Assembly: GCA_021414085.1 (NCBI GenBank)
Contig: JAIOPC010000008.1
Coordinates: forward strand, 1-64,000
DNA from: Actinomycetes bacterium
GTDB lineage: Bacteria > Actinomycetota > Acidimicrobiia > Acidimicrobiales > Ilumatobacteraceae
Direction of reading: 5' to 3'
DNA length: 64,000 bases
Below the pieces are notes generated by a model, which saw only the letters and a list, made by a program, of their open reading frames with translations, searched no databases and had not been told where the DNA came from. The translations under genes were made by a program, and so were the position numbers. Below, one piece after another: positions 27,427 through 35,905 of this stretch (its first letter is position 1; each line of letters begins with the position of its first letter).

Positions 27427-28784
27427 CGCGCGAATCGCTGAGCGGCTGGGGGCGCACGCAACCCAGCGTTGCCGAAGTCGTCGAGCCTGCCGATCGCGCC
27501 GAAGTCTCGGCCTCTATCGCTGGTGCCGGGCCGCGCGGTGTTTTGGCGCGCGGGCTCGGCCGCAGTTACGGAGACGCTGCCCAAAATGCCGGGGGATTGG
27601 TCGTGCGTTTGCGGGCCGCCGCCGGCGAGGTCGTGCTTGATGCCGAGCGCTCTGAGGCCACCGTGCCCGCGGGGCTGAGCATCGACGAGCTGCTGCGCGT
27701 GATCGTGCCGCAGGGTTTCTTCGTGCCGGTCACAGCTGGCACCAGATTCGTGACCATTGGCGGAGCGATCGCGAGTGACATCCACGGCAAGAATCATCAC
27801 GCTGACGGATCGTTCGGCAACCATGTGACAAGCATCGACCTGCTGTTGGCCGACGGATCGGTCGCGACCATTGGCCCGCACGACAACCCGTCGCTGTTCT
27901 GGGCGACGACCGGCGGCATGGGCCTTACCGGCATCGTGCTGTCCGCGACCATTCGTTTGATACCCATCGAGACCAGTCGGATGTCGGTCGACACCGATCG
28001 CCTTCCGGATCTCGACAGCCTGTTGGCGGCAATGACGGAGGGCGACGATCGTTACCGGTACAGCGTGGCGTGGGTGGATCTACTGGCGAGAGGCAAGAAC
28101 CTGGGGCGCAGTGTTCTGACGCGTGGCGACCACGCGGCTCTCGCGCAGCTCTCGTCGCGCGATGGTGCATTCACGTACGACCCACGGCACCTCGTTTCGG
28201 TTCCTTCGTTCGCGCCGCCGTCGGGTGTGCTGTCGCTTCCAGCAGTCGCGGCCTTCAACGAGCTCTGGTACCGCAAGACTCCGCGCCACCGGGAGCACGA
28301 GCTGCAGAGCATCGCCACGTTCTTCCATCCGCTCGACGGGGTTGGTTCGTGGAACCGGCTCTACGGCGCGCGCGGCATGGTCCAGTACCAGTTCGTCGTG
28401 CCGATGGATCGCGACGACGTGCTGCGGCGAGCGGTGCATCTTCTGTCGGCGGGGCGTGTGGCCTGCTTCCTCGCAATCATTAAGCGCTTCGGCCCCGGGA
28501 ACCCGGCACCGCTGAGCTTTCCGATTCCAGGGTGGACACTGACGCTCGATGTATCGAGTGCGGCGTCGGGCCTCCCCGAGTTGTTCAGCGAGCTCGACTC
28601 GCTGGTGCTGGATGCCGGGGGCCGCCACTACTTCGCGAAGGATGCCCACATCGGCCCCGACGCGGTCCGGCGCGGGTACCCTCGCTTGGCTGAGTGGCGA
28701 GCGACGCGCGATGCAGTCGACCCGCAAGGCAAGTGGCAAAGCGATCTCGCCCGCCGGGTGGGATTGCTCGGTGAAGGAGATTGA
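27423..28784 (+). CDS. dprE1: decaprenylphosphoryl-beta-D-ribose oxidase (DprE1)
   Basis: A 453-residue FAD enzyme oxidising decaprenyl-phospho-ribose at C2, first half of the epimerisation to arabinose. The VAO-type FAD domain shows ARGLGRSYGDAAQN, TAGTRFVTIGGAIASDIHGKNHH and TGGMGLTGIVL. The substrate domain contains FGPGNPAPLSFPIPGW, and FAKDAH holds the Lys equivalent to mycobacterial Lys418. The residue aligned with mycobacterial Cys387, the covalent target of benzothiazinones, is Thr374. GTG start through GTGA overlap with a mini-ORF. It overlaps dprE2 by 1 nt. Confidence 0.94.
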   Translation: MTRESLSGWGRTQPSVAEVVEPADRAEVSASIAGAGPRGVLARGLGRSYGDAAQNAGGLVVRLRAAAGEVVLDAERSEATVPAGLSIDELLRVIVPQGFFVPVTAGTRFVTIGGAIASDIHGKNHHADGSFGNHVTSIDLLLADGSVATIGPHDNPSLFWATTGGMGLTGIVLSATIRLIPIETSRMSVDTDRLPDLDSLLAAMTEGDDRYRYSVAWVDLLARGKNLGRSVLTRGDHAALAQLSSRDGAFTYDPRHLVSVPSFAPPSGVLSLPAVAAFNELWYRKTPRHREHELQSIATFFHPLDGVGSWNRLYGARGMVQYQFVVPMDRDDVLRRAVHLLSAGRVACFLAIIKRFGPGNPAPLSFPIPGWTLTLDVSSAASGLPELFSELDSLVLDAGGRHYFAKDAHIGPDAVRRGYPRLAEWRATRDAVDPQGKWQSDLARRVGLLGEGD

Positions 28785-29545
28785 TGCAGAACGCATTCGG
28801 TAATCCGCAGCAGGTGTTGTTGCTCGGCGGCACCAGCGACATTGGGCTAGCCATCGTGCACGCGTTCGATCGCTCCGCGCTGCGACGAGTAGTGCTTGCC
28901 TGTCGCGAAGTTGCCAAGGGTGAAGCAAAGGCGCAGGAGCTGCGCAGCGACAGTCTGCAGGTCGACGTCGTCGAGTTCCACGCGGAAGCGGTGGCTTCGA
29001 CACAAGCGGCCATCGATGCAATCGCTGATTCCGTCGGCGACATCGACGTAGCCATCGTCGCGTTTGCCCAGCTTGGCGACTCAACGGTGACGACAACCGA
29101 TGCCGCTGCTGCCGCCGCGTTAGCCGTTGTCGACTTCGGTGCTGCCGTCGCGGCGACTGTCGCTGTCGGCAATCGAATGCGCGCCCAAGGGCATGGCTCG
29201 ATTGTCGTGCTCAGCAGTGTCGCTGGCGAACGGGTCCGCATGGCCAACCCGGTATACGGGGGAGCGAAAGCCGGTCTCGACGGGTTTGCGCAGGGCTACG
29301 GCGACGCGATTGCCGCCGACGGAGTTCACGTAATGATCGTTCGGCCGGGCTTCGTGCATTCGCAGATGACCACAGGTAAGGATGCGGCACCGTTCGCGAC
29401 GACGCCCGACGCTGTCGCCAAGATTGTGGTTGCTGGGCTGCGCAGTCGCCGCCGCATGGTGTGGGCACCGAAGATTCTGCGGCCGGTGTTCTCTGCGCTG
29501 CGACACGTTCCGGGGCCACTGTGGCGCCGGTTGCCCTTGTCGTGA
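28784..29545 (+). CDS. dprE2: decaprenylphosphoryl-2-keto-ribose reductase (DprE2), SDR
   Basis: A 253-residue short-chain dehydrogenase reducing the 2-keto intermediate to decaprenyl-phospho-arabinose with NAD(P)H. The cofactor motif is LLLGGTSDIGLAI; the catalytic set is Ser in IVVLSSVAG and Tyr-Lys in VYGGAKAG; RPGFVHSQMT follows, as in DprE2. The length equals the mycobacterial enzyme (254). It is immediately coupled to dprE1, the invariable pair. TTG 28781 is an alternative start, but the ATG in TGATG is preferred. Its TGA overlaps the GT4 start. Confidence 0.92.
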   Translation: MQNAFGNPQQVLLLGGTSDIGLAIVHAFDRSALRRVVLACREVAKGEAKAQELRSDSLQVDVVEFHAEAVASTQAAIDAIADSVGDIDVAIVAFAQLGDSTVTTTDAAAAAALAVVDFGAAVAATVAVGNRMRAQGHGSIVVLSSVAGERVRMANPVYGGAKAGLDGFAQGYGDAIAADGVHVMIVRPGFVHSQMTTGKDAAPFATTPDAVAKIVVAGLRSRRRMVWAPKILRPVFSALRHVPGPLWRRLPLS

Positions 29546-29589
29546 CCGAGGGCGTGACTGAGGGCGTGACTGAGGGCGCGACCGAGGAG
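29542..29589. repeat. 12-bp tandem repeat at the GT4 start
   Basis: GTGA(C/T)(C/T)GAGGGC is repeated at 29542-29553, 29554-29565 and 29566-29577, with a diverged fourth unit after it. Each intact unit encodes (M/V)TEG and has its own in-frame GTG, so copy changes would lengthen or shorten the N-terminus without a frameshift. Confidence 0.8.
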
Positions 29590-30732
29590 TTAGCCGAGGT
29601 CGTCCGCGATCTTGCATCACTCGGCGTTCGTCGCGTTCATGTCCTCGCGTGGCGTGATCTTGACGATGCCGACGCGGGCGGTTCAGAAGTTCACGCGGAT
29701 GAAGTCATGCGTCGCTGGGCGGCGGCCGGGCTGGAAGTTGTCCACCGCACGTCCACCGCACCTGGGTTGCCAGCAACGGCGCAGCGCAACGGCTACTCAG
29801 TCGTGCGGCGTGGCAGTCGCTACAGCGTGTTCCCGCGCACGATGGTTGCCGAGCTTGCGCATCGCATGGGCCCGTTCGACGCACTGATCGAAATCTGGAA
29901 CGGCGTGCCGTGGCTCAGCCCGCTGTGGTGCCGGAGGCCGAACATCACCGTTGTCCACCATGTTCACGACCAGATGTGGGAGCAGATGTTCCCTCGACCG
30001 GTGGCCGCCGTGTGCCGCGTGATCGAGACCAAGATCGCGCCTCTGGCGTACCGGCGCACGATGGTGGTGTCGGGAAGTGAGTCGACGACGGCGCACCTGC
30101 GCGAGCTCGGCTATCGCGCCGAGCGGACGCGTGTGGTGCCGTACGGAGTAGCGGCGGCTTACTCGCCCGGCGGCGAACGCTCTAGCTACCCGTTAGTTCT
30201 CAGTGTCGGCAGGCTGGCGCCAGTAAAGGAACACGATCTGCTGATTGCCGCCGCGCTGCAGGCGAAAGAGCGGGTGCCGGCACTGCGCCTGGTGATCGTG
30301 GGCAGCGGGCCCCGGCGAGCTGCGCTCGAGCAACTGATCGCCGCGCACGATGCTTCCGACTGGATCACCATGCCCGGGCGCATTGCGCTCGACGAGTTGA
30401 TCGCGCTCTACCGACAGGCGTGGCTGGTTGCGAGTGCGTCTCGATCTGAGGGATGGGGACTGACTCTGACCGAGGCCGCGGCGTGCGGAACGCCGGCGGT
30501 AGCAACCGACATCGCTGGCCATCAGTGCAGCGTGATCGACGGCGTGACCGGAGTGCTCGCACCTATCGAGTTGCTTGGCGAACGCATCGGCGATCTTCTG
30601 CTCGACGAAAAGCTGCGCACCACGCTCGGAGCGCAAGCACTTTCACGCGCTCGCGGCCTCAGCTGGGATTCGGCCGCCTCTGGTCTATTGGCCGCGTTGC
30701 GCGACGAGGTTCGTCGGCGCGTCAATCGATAG
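29542..30732 (+). CDS. GT4-family glycosyltransferase
   Basis: A 396-residue GT-B enzyme. An N-terminal domain (HVLAWRDLDDADAGGSEVHADEVMRRW, a GGSExH site) is followed by the C-terminal donor domain: LVLSVGRLAPVKEHDLLI, ASASRSEGWGLTLTEAAACGTPAVATD (E-x7-E motif). It uses a nucleotide sugar in the cytosol. Following the arabinan donor genes by GTGA, it probably adds a sugar to a polyprenyl-linked glycan. The start is ambiguous: three 12-bp repeats at the 5' end each offer an in-frame GTG. 29542 is chosen because it overlaps the dprE2 stop. Confidence 0.85.
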   Translation: MTEGVTEGVTEGATEELAEVVRDLASLGVRRVHVLAWRDLDDADAGGSEVHADEVMRRWAAAGLEVVHRTSTAPGLPATAQRNGYSVVRRGSRYSVFPRTMVAELAHRMGPFDALIEIWNGVPWLSPLWCRRPNITVVHHVHDQMWEQMFPRPVAAVCRVIETKIAPLAYRRTMVVSGSESTTAHLRELGYRAERTRVVPYGVAAAYSPGGERSSYPLVLSVGRLAPVKEHDLLIAAALQAKERVPALRLVIVGSGPRRAALEQLIAAHDASDWITMPGRIALDELIALYRQAWLVASASRSEGWGLTLTEAAACGTPAVATDIAGHQCSVIDGVTGVLAPIELLGERIGDLLLDEKLRTTLGAQALSRARGLSWDSAASGLLAALRDEVRRRVNR

Positions 30733-30737
30733 CGACG

Positions 30738-31589
30738 TCAGGGCTTCTTGCGCGAGAACTTGCCGAGCAGATTGCTGACTGCCTTGTCGGACAACTTGAA
30801 ACGGCGCTTCACCACGTCGTACAGCGCCAGCGCCTTCTTATCGAGGTAGATCCACAGCCGCTTGACACCGTCGCCGGGCCTGGCGCGGTAGTCGGTGGGC
30901 TTCACCAGCGGATGCGCTTCCTCGGTGAAGTAGTACAGCGCCATCGACTGGCGAGCGACTCCCTCAGGACAGTTCAGCGGTTCCGGATGACCGTGGAACG
31001 AGTGCTCGTCGGTGCTGAACAAGAAGATCCGGTTGCCGAGTGGCGCAACCTTGGCCTGGCAGGCGGAGACGTCGCGATCCCAGATCTGCAGATCGCCGCC
31101 CCAATCGTCGTGCCACTCGGGGTTCAGGTACAGCAGCAGGTTGACGCGCCGGCGCCAATGTCGGTTGGTGTGATGGGCGGTGAAGTCGGCGTGAATGTTG
31201 AGGTGTGCGCCTCGCAAAGTGCGATGCAGCCCACCGCCGTCGAGCGTCGGGTCCGGAAGCAACGCTTCGAACCCCGTGAGTTGCGAGAGGAAGCTGAGAA
31301 AGCGCGGGGTCGACAGCGCTGCTTGAATTTCGCGCAACGTCGTGCCCCATGTCTCTGGTTTCTTGTTGGCGAACTTACGCTCGTTGACGTGGAGGTAATT
31401 CGTCCAGTCGGTGGGATCGAGTTTGGCGAAGTCGCTGTACGCGCCCGCGAGTGCCGGGGCCGTTAGAACGTCGTCGATCGCGATGTGGGCATATGGTTGC
31501 GCCGACTGATACTGCTCGCGCAGCGCGGGCAGTCGATCCTCGAGGGTGCGCAGGTTCAGGATCTCGTCGATGTTGCTGCTGACCTGCAT
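30738..31589 (-). CDS. 2-oxoglutarate-Fe(II) oxygenase (2OG-FeII_Oxy_3 type)
   Basis: A 283-residue protein with a double-stranded beta-helix core. The iron site shows HADF (His-x-Asp) after GAHLNI, and the distal His in HSFHGHPEPL; RQSMALYYFTEE supplies the Arg for 2-oxoglutarate. RRRVNLLLYLNPEWHDDWGGDLQIW is typical of the prolyl-4-hydroxylase-like group often found in glycan clusters. It probably hydroxylates a small molecule, sugar or protein; target unknown. The strong site GAAGGAG before ATG 31589 sets the start. It converges on the GT4 gene with 5 bp between the stops. Confidence 0.85.
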   Translation of the reverse strand: MQVSSNIDEILNLRTLEDRLPALREQYQSAQPYAHIAIDDVLTAPALAGAYSDFAKLDPTDWTNYLHVNERKFANKKPETWGTTLREIQAALSTPRFLSFLSQLTGFEALLPDPTLDGGGLHRTLRGAHLNIHADFTAHHTNRHWRRRVNLLLYLNPEWHDDWGGDLQIWDRDVSACQAKVAPLGNRIFLFSTDEHSFHGHPEPLNCPEGVARQSMALYYFTEEAHPLVKPTDYRARPGDGVKRLWIYLDKKALALYDVVKRRFKLSDKAVSNLLGKFSRKKP

Positions 31590-31615
31590 TCCCGGCTCCT
31601 TCTGAAGTCCATGCC

Positions 31616-31621
31616 AGACTA
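31616..31621 (-). promoter_or_regulatory. -10 box TAGTCT for the 2OG oxygenase gene
   Basis: On the minus strand TAGTCT would start a ~20-nt leader carrying GAAGGAG, so this gene has a conventional leader. The opposite -10 box of the GT-C-like gene is 40 bp away. Confidence 0.35.
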
Positions 31622-31660
31622 GCGAGCGACACCACCTTCGCCCCGATGTGGGTGCTGCGG

Positions 31661-31666
31661 TAGCCT
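31661..31666 (+). promoter_or_regulatory. -10 box TAGCCT, leaderless position (GT-C-like gene A)
   Basis: TAGCCT ends 7 nt before the ATG at 31674, in the 84-bp divergent gap with the 2OG oxygenase. Confidence 0.5.
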
Positions 31667-31673
31667 CACAGCG

Positions 31674-33713
31674 ATGTCAGAAGCGGTACACGGCGACGAA
31701 CTCCGCTTTCGCAAGGCCATGCGTTGGCCATTGGCCATCGGCGCCTTTCTGTTCGTGTCGCTGCTGTGGAGCTTTGGGCCCAACCCACTGCATCCCGGCC
31801 TCACCGGTGGCGGTTTCTCGGGGCTCTTCGATCTGCAGGCGCACGCGATTCTTGAAGGCCGACTCGACGTCGAACCCGGCGAAGCCGACATTGAGGCCTT
31901 CGTCATCGACGGCAAGGAGTACTTGTACTATCCGCCGGGGCCGGCGCTCATCCGACTGCCAATAGCGGCTGTCACCGACAGTCTCGACAAGAAGCTCACG
32001 GCACCGTCGATGCTGATTGCGTGGTTCGTGCTCGCGCTCACCACTACGCGCCTGATGTGGGCCGTGCGCAAGGAGATGCGTGCAGACGCGGAGTTGGGCC
32101 GATGGGAACTGGCGATGTACGGCGCACTACACGTCTCGCTCTGCTCCGGGTCGGTGGTGCTGTTCCTCGCGTCGATGCCGTGGGCGTACCACGAGGTGTA
32201 CATGTGGTCGATCGCCGTCGTGCTCGCGGCTGCGCTGGCACTGATTCGCCTCGCCAACTCTCCAACCCGACGATCGGTCATCAGCCTCGGCGGGCTGGTG
32301 CTTGCCGGCGTGCTCGTGCGCGGGCCGGCTGGTTGGGGACTCGCTGGAGCGGCGCTGCTGATGGCGTTCTGGCTATGGCGCGGCGGCGTTGGCGGCGTTG
32401 GCGGCGACGCTGGCCGACGAATGGCGCCGTGGGTTGTGCTTGCCGGGCTTGGGCCGCTCGGCGTTGGCATCGCGATCAACTGGGTGAAGTTTCACCATCC
32501 CTACCTGTTTCCGCTCGAGAAGCAGATCTTCTCCACCGTTAGCCCCCACCGACGTGCCGCGCTCGCCGCCAATGGGGGAGACCTGGTCTCCTTCGACATC
32601 TTGCCGAGCACTCTGACCAACTACTTGCGACCCGATGCCATTCGATTCATGCGGGTGTTTCCCTTCATCTCGCTACCCGGACGTCCGGCGCCAGCGATTG
32701 GCGGCTCGTTTATAGACCAGCGCTATCGCACTGGCAGCGTGACCAACTTCATGCCGTTGCTGCTTGGGCTCTCTGTATGGGGCATCGTCACAATGGTCCG
32801 AGGCAGCACGCGACGCGCGACGCGCATGTTGCGGATTCCGCTGGCGGCCAGCGTGTTTGTGGCCGCGCCGGTGATGATTTACGGCTACCTCGTATATCGC
32901 TACACCGCCGAGTTCGTCCCGATTCTGGCGATCGGAAGCATCGTTGGACTGACGGCACTGATCGCAACATGCGCGGGTCTTGCCCGCCGCCGCCGCATGA
33001 TGGTGCTGTCCGCGATCTCGGCCCTTGCCCTGTTTGGTGTCGCCGCCAACATGGCAGCGGGCATCTCAATGCAGCACCTCAGCAACCCGGGTCCGTTGTT
33101 GGACCGCTACGTGCGGATGCAGATGGCGTTCAGCGACATCACCGGCGATCCGATGGCCAACAACATCCGACGCGTCGATGAGCTGCCCACCACGTCGGTC
33201 GCCGACCAGATTGTAATTCTTGGCGACTGCGACGCTGCCTTCATGGGCACCGGCGACGACTACGGCCCGTGGGAGCCGATCTCGATGCGCGAGTGGTCGG
33301 TTGCTATCACGATTGATGCTTCGATCAACGATGGCACGCTGATCAATCTCGGGCTGGTCGGCGAGCCTGGCTCGGCGCCATCCAGCATTGGAATTCAGAT
33401 TGCTGATCAACAGTTCCGAATTCGAATCAGCCGCCCTGACAAATTGTTGTTAGGGGAGTGGACGCCGTACACGGACGACGTCGCCTTCGAGCAACAGATC
33501 CTCGTCAGCACTCAATACAGGGTCTACTCGGTGGAGCCCACCGAAGAAGACGACATGGTGGTCCCGTTCGTCATCTACGCCAACGACCGCAACTTTCCGC
33601 GGTTCTTCGCCCCGACCGAAACTGAAGTCGAGGGAGTGACGCTCGAGTTCACGCCACTTGCCAATAGCGATCTGTGCAACGATCTCGTCGCCTTGATGGA
33701 TGGAGCGTCATGA
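31674..33713 (+). CDS. polytopic GT-C-like membrane protein, copy A
   Basis: A 679-residue protein with a short cytosolic start, about 9-11 membrane helices to roughly residue 465, and a ~200-residue soluble C-terminal domain rich in beta-type segments. An early outer loop has the acidic stretch EGRLDVEPGEADIEAF and then YYPPGPALIRLP, which resembles the (D/E)-and-YPPG arrangement of GT-C arabinosyl/mannosyltransferases. It shares clear blocks with the next gene (NWVKF, EKQIF, PFISLPGRP), so the two are tandem duplicates. Probably a membrane sugar transferase; donor, acceptor and family are not established. Confidence 0.65.
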   Translation: MSEAVHGDELRFRKAMRWPLAIGAFLFVSLLWSFGPNPLHPGLTGGGFSGLFDLQAHAILEGRLDVEPGEADIEAFVIDGKEYLYYPPGPALIRLPIAAVTDSLDKKLTAPSMLIAWFVLALTTTRLMWAVRKEMRADAELGRWELAMYGALHVSLCSGSVVLFLASMPWAYHEVYMWSIAVVLAAALALIRLANSPTRRSVISLGGLVLAGVLVRGPAGWGLAGAALLMAFWLWRGGVGGVGGDAGRRMAPWVVLAGLGPLGVGIAINWVKFHHPYLFPLEKQIFSTVSPHRRAALAANGGDLVSFDILPSTLTNYLRPDAIRFMRVFPFISLPGRPAPAIGGSFIDQRYRTGSVTNFMPLLLGLSVWGIVTMVRGSTRRATRMLRIPLAASVFVAAPVMIYGYLVYRYTAEFVPILAIGSIVGLTALIATCAGLARRRRMMVLSAISALALFGVAANMAAGISMQHLSNPGPLLDRYVRMQMAFSDITGDPMANNIRRVDELPTTSVADQIVILGDCDAAFMGTGDDYGPWEPISMREWSVAITIDASINDGTLINLGLVGEPGSAPSSIGIQIADQQFRIRISRPDKLLLGEWTPYTDDVAFEQQILVSTQYRVYSVEPTEEDDMVVPFVIYANDRNFPRFFAPTETEVEGVTLEFTPLANSDLCNDLVALMDGAS

Positions 33714-35899
33714 AGGCGCGCTGGCGGGTGTTGTTGCGCGATGGCCTCCGCCGCCCACCGAAGGTCGGCGACTCGGTGGATCGGCGTCGTTGGCATCGCG
33801 GTGCGCGCATCGGCGGTGCTGCCGCGTTGCTGCTGCACTCATGGATGCTGACTGCCGGCACGTGGGACTTCTTGCGCTGGGAACGTTCGGCCGAGTTCCA
33901 CGAAGCGCAGGCGCGCGCCATTCTTCATGGTTCGCTGGCGATGGACCTACGAGTGCTTGGTATCGAGTCCTTCGCTCGCGGCCCGAATGCGTACATGTAC
34001 TTCGGACCTGTTCCGTCGATGTACCGAATGCCAATCGTGGCGTTTACGCGCAACCTCGATGGCCGGCTGAGCACACTCTCAATGCTCGCTGCACTATTCG
34101 TGATCGTGCCAGTGGTGATTGGTCTCGCGTGGCGTATGCGTTGCCGGGTCCTGGGCAGCAAGACGGTCTCACGCGGCGAAGTTGTCGGCGCGGCAGGGCT
34201 GGTGTTTCTGGTGGTGGGTGGCAGCAGCCTGATGTACGCCAGCAGTCGGACGTGGGTGTATCACGAGGCCATCCACTGGGGGGCTGCCTATACGTTGGCG
34301 AGCTACTCCGCGCTTCTGCTCTGGTTGCAGTACCTGTCGCGACGATTCCTGGTCTGGGCGTCTGTACTCGCCACGTTGGCATTTCTCACGCGAGCATCGG
34401 TCGCTGGGGGCACAGTGGTGGCACTGGCGGTCGTGCTCGCGGGCCAGGTCTTGTACCGCTTGGCCGACCGGCTCGCGCCGCGAATGGCCGGGTTGCGGCG
34501 CTGGATGGAACGCGGTGGCCGACTGGCCCGACCGCGGACTGATCCCGAACCATCATTGAAGCTCTTAGTTGGCGCGGTGGCGCTGCCGGTGGTGTCGTAC
34601 GCGTTCCTGAACTGGCTGAAGTTCCGCTCGTTATTCAGCGTGCCGTTCGAGAAGCAGGGCTTCACACTCCTCGATCCAGAACGTAAAGCGATGCTTGCGC
34701 AAAACGGAGGCTCGCTGTTCGGCTGGAAGTTCTTGCCATCGAACCTGCTGCAGTATTGGCGTCCCGACATGATCGACGTGTCGTCGACATTCCCGTTCAT
34801 CGACTTCCCGCACCGCCGCATGACGTTCATTGGCAACCCCGTGTACGACCTCGTCGACCTGACGGCCGGTATCCCGGCGACGATGCCCGTCTTGGTGTTC
34901 TTGGGTGTCATCGGCATGGTGGCAGTGCTGCGCTCGCGCGTTGCGGCGCTCGCCGACCTGCGACCGGTGTTGATCGGATGCGCTGCCGGCACACTCACGG
35001 TGCTGAACATCGGTTACATCGCCAACCGTTACCAGAGCGATTTCCTCCCATTGATCGTGGTCTCGGCCCTGGCCGGAGCTCCAATCCTCACGGGCTGGTT
35101 GTCCAGCGGCGGTCCACGCGCCGCCCGACGCGTGGCCAGTAGCGCAGTCGTCGGCGTGATCGTTGTCGGCGGGCTGTTTGGCACCGCGGCGAACGTGGCT
35201 CTCGGTTACACGTATCAGCGCGCATACTCGCCGGTCACCCCGGCGTATCAAATTGCGGGTTATCTGCAGACGCAATTGAAGGTCGATGAGTGGATCGACG
35301 ACGGACGCCTCGACCACGTACGTCAGGGCGACGAGCTACCCGAGCGTGGCAACTACGGCGACATCTTCATCGTCGGCGATTGCGAGGCGATGTATTGGAG
35401 CGACGGCATGCGAACCAACGCGGTCAAGCTTTCGAACTGGAACGGCGTTGAGCGGGCCGATGGTCATGGCGCCTTCGAGGCGACCATCACGTTCGATCGC
35501 CCCACAGAAACGCAGGCGATGCCGTTGTTTACGACGACGCCGGGGCCAGGACAACGCATCGGCGACACCGTGTTTGTCATCATCAACCCGGACAACGACT
35601 CATTCGCCTTCGGTGTCATCAGCGAAGGCACCGGGAACTGGTTGGGGTTCGAATTGTCGCTCGACTTCGACACGCCTTATCAGGTGCGCGCAGTCCTTGA
35701 TCCGCGCGTCGGCATTCTTGAGCTACACGTCGACAAGCGTCTCGTGCTCGCCGTTGGTTTCTCTGCGGGCACGGAGGTGAGCTTCGGAGACGACAGGTAC
35801 GGCTACGTGTTCCTCAGCCAACACTTCCAGGGCACAGTCGTTACCAAGCCAATAGAGATGAACCTGTGTCACGATCTGCTCGCCAGCGTCGAGCCGTGA
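33710..35899 (+). CDS. polytopic GT-C-like membrane protein, copy B
   Basis: A 729-residue paralogue of copy A, starting in its stop codon (ATGA). Shared blocks include NWLKF, FEKQGF, LPSNLLQYWRPDMID and PFIDFPHRR. The C-terminal ~210 residues (GDTVFVIINPDNDSFAFG, LDPRVGILELHVDKR) read like a LamG/concanavalin-type beta-sandwich, with a conserved IVGDCEAMYWSDG segment that is also in copy A (ILGDCDAAFMGTG). Such a layout, a membrane transferase with an outer lectin-like module, recalls arabinofuranosyltransferases, but no catalytic assignment is possible. It converges on the GT2-methyltransferase gene. Confidence 0.65.
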   Translation: MKARWRVLLRDGLRRPPKVGDSVDRRRWHRGARIGGAAALLLHSWMLTAGTWDFLRWERSAEFHEAQARAILHGSLAMDLRVLGIESFARGPNAYMYFGPVPSMYRMPIVAFTRNLDGRLSTLSMLAALFVIVPVVIGLAWRMRCRVLGSKTVSRGEVVGAAGLVFLVVGGSSLMYASSRTWVYHEAIHWGAAYTLASYSALLLWLQYLSRRFLVWASVLATLAFLTRASVAGGTVVALAVVLAGQVLYRLADRLAPRMAGLRRWMERGGRLARPRTDPEPSLKLLVGAVALPVVSYAFLNWLKFRSLFSVPFEKQGFTLLDPERKAMLAQNGGSLFGWKFLPSNLLQYWRPDMIDVSSTFPFIDFPHRRMTFIGNPVYDLVDLTAGIPATMPVLVFLGVIGMVAVLRSRVAALADLRPVLIGCAAGTLTVLNIGYIANRYQSDFLPLIVVSALAGAPILTGWLSSGGPRAARRVASSAVVGVIVVGGLFGTAANVALGYTYQRAYSPVTPAYQIAGYLQTQLKVDEWIDDGRLDHVRQGDELPERGNYGDIFIVGDCEAMYWSDGMRTNAVKLSNWNGVERADGHGAFEATITFDRPTETQAMPLFTTTPGPGQRIGDTVFVIINPDNDSFAFGVISEGTGNWLGFELSLDFDTPYQVRAVLDPRVGILELHVDKRLVLAVGFSAGTEVSFGDDRYGYVFLSQHFQGTVVTKPIEMNLCHDLLASVEP

Positions 35900-35905
35900 A
35901 CTGAA

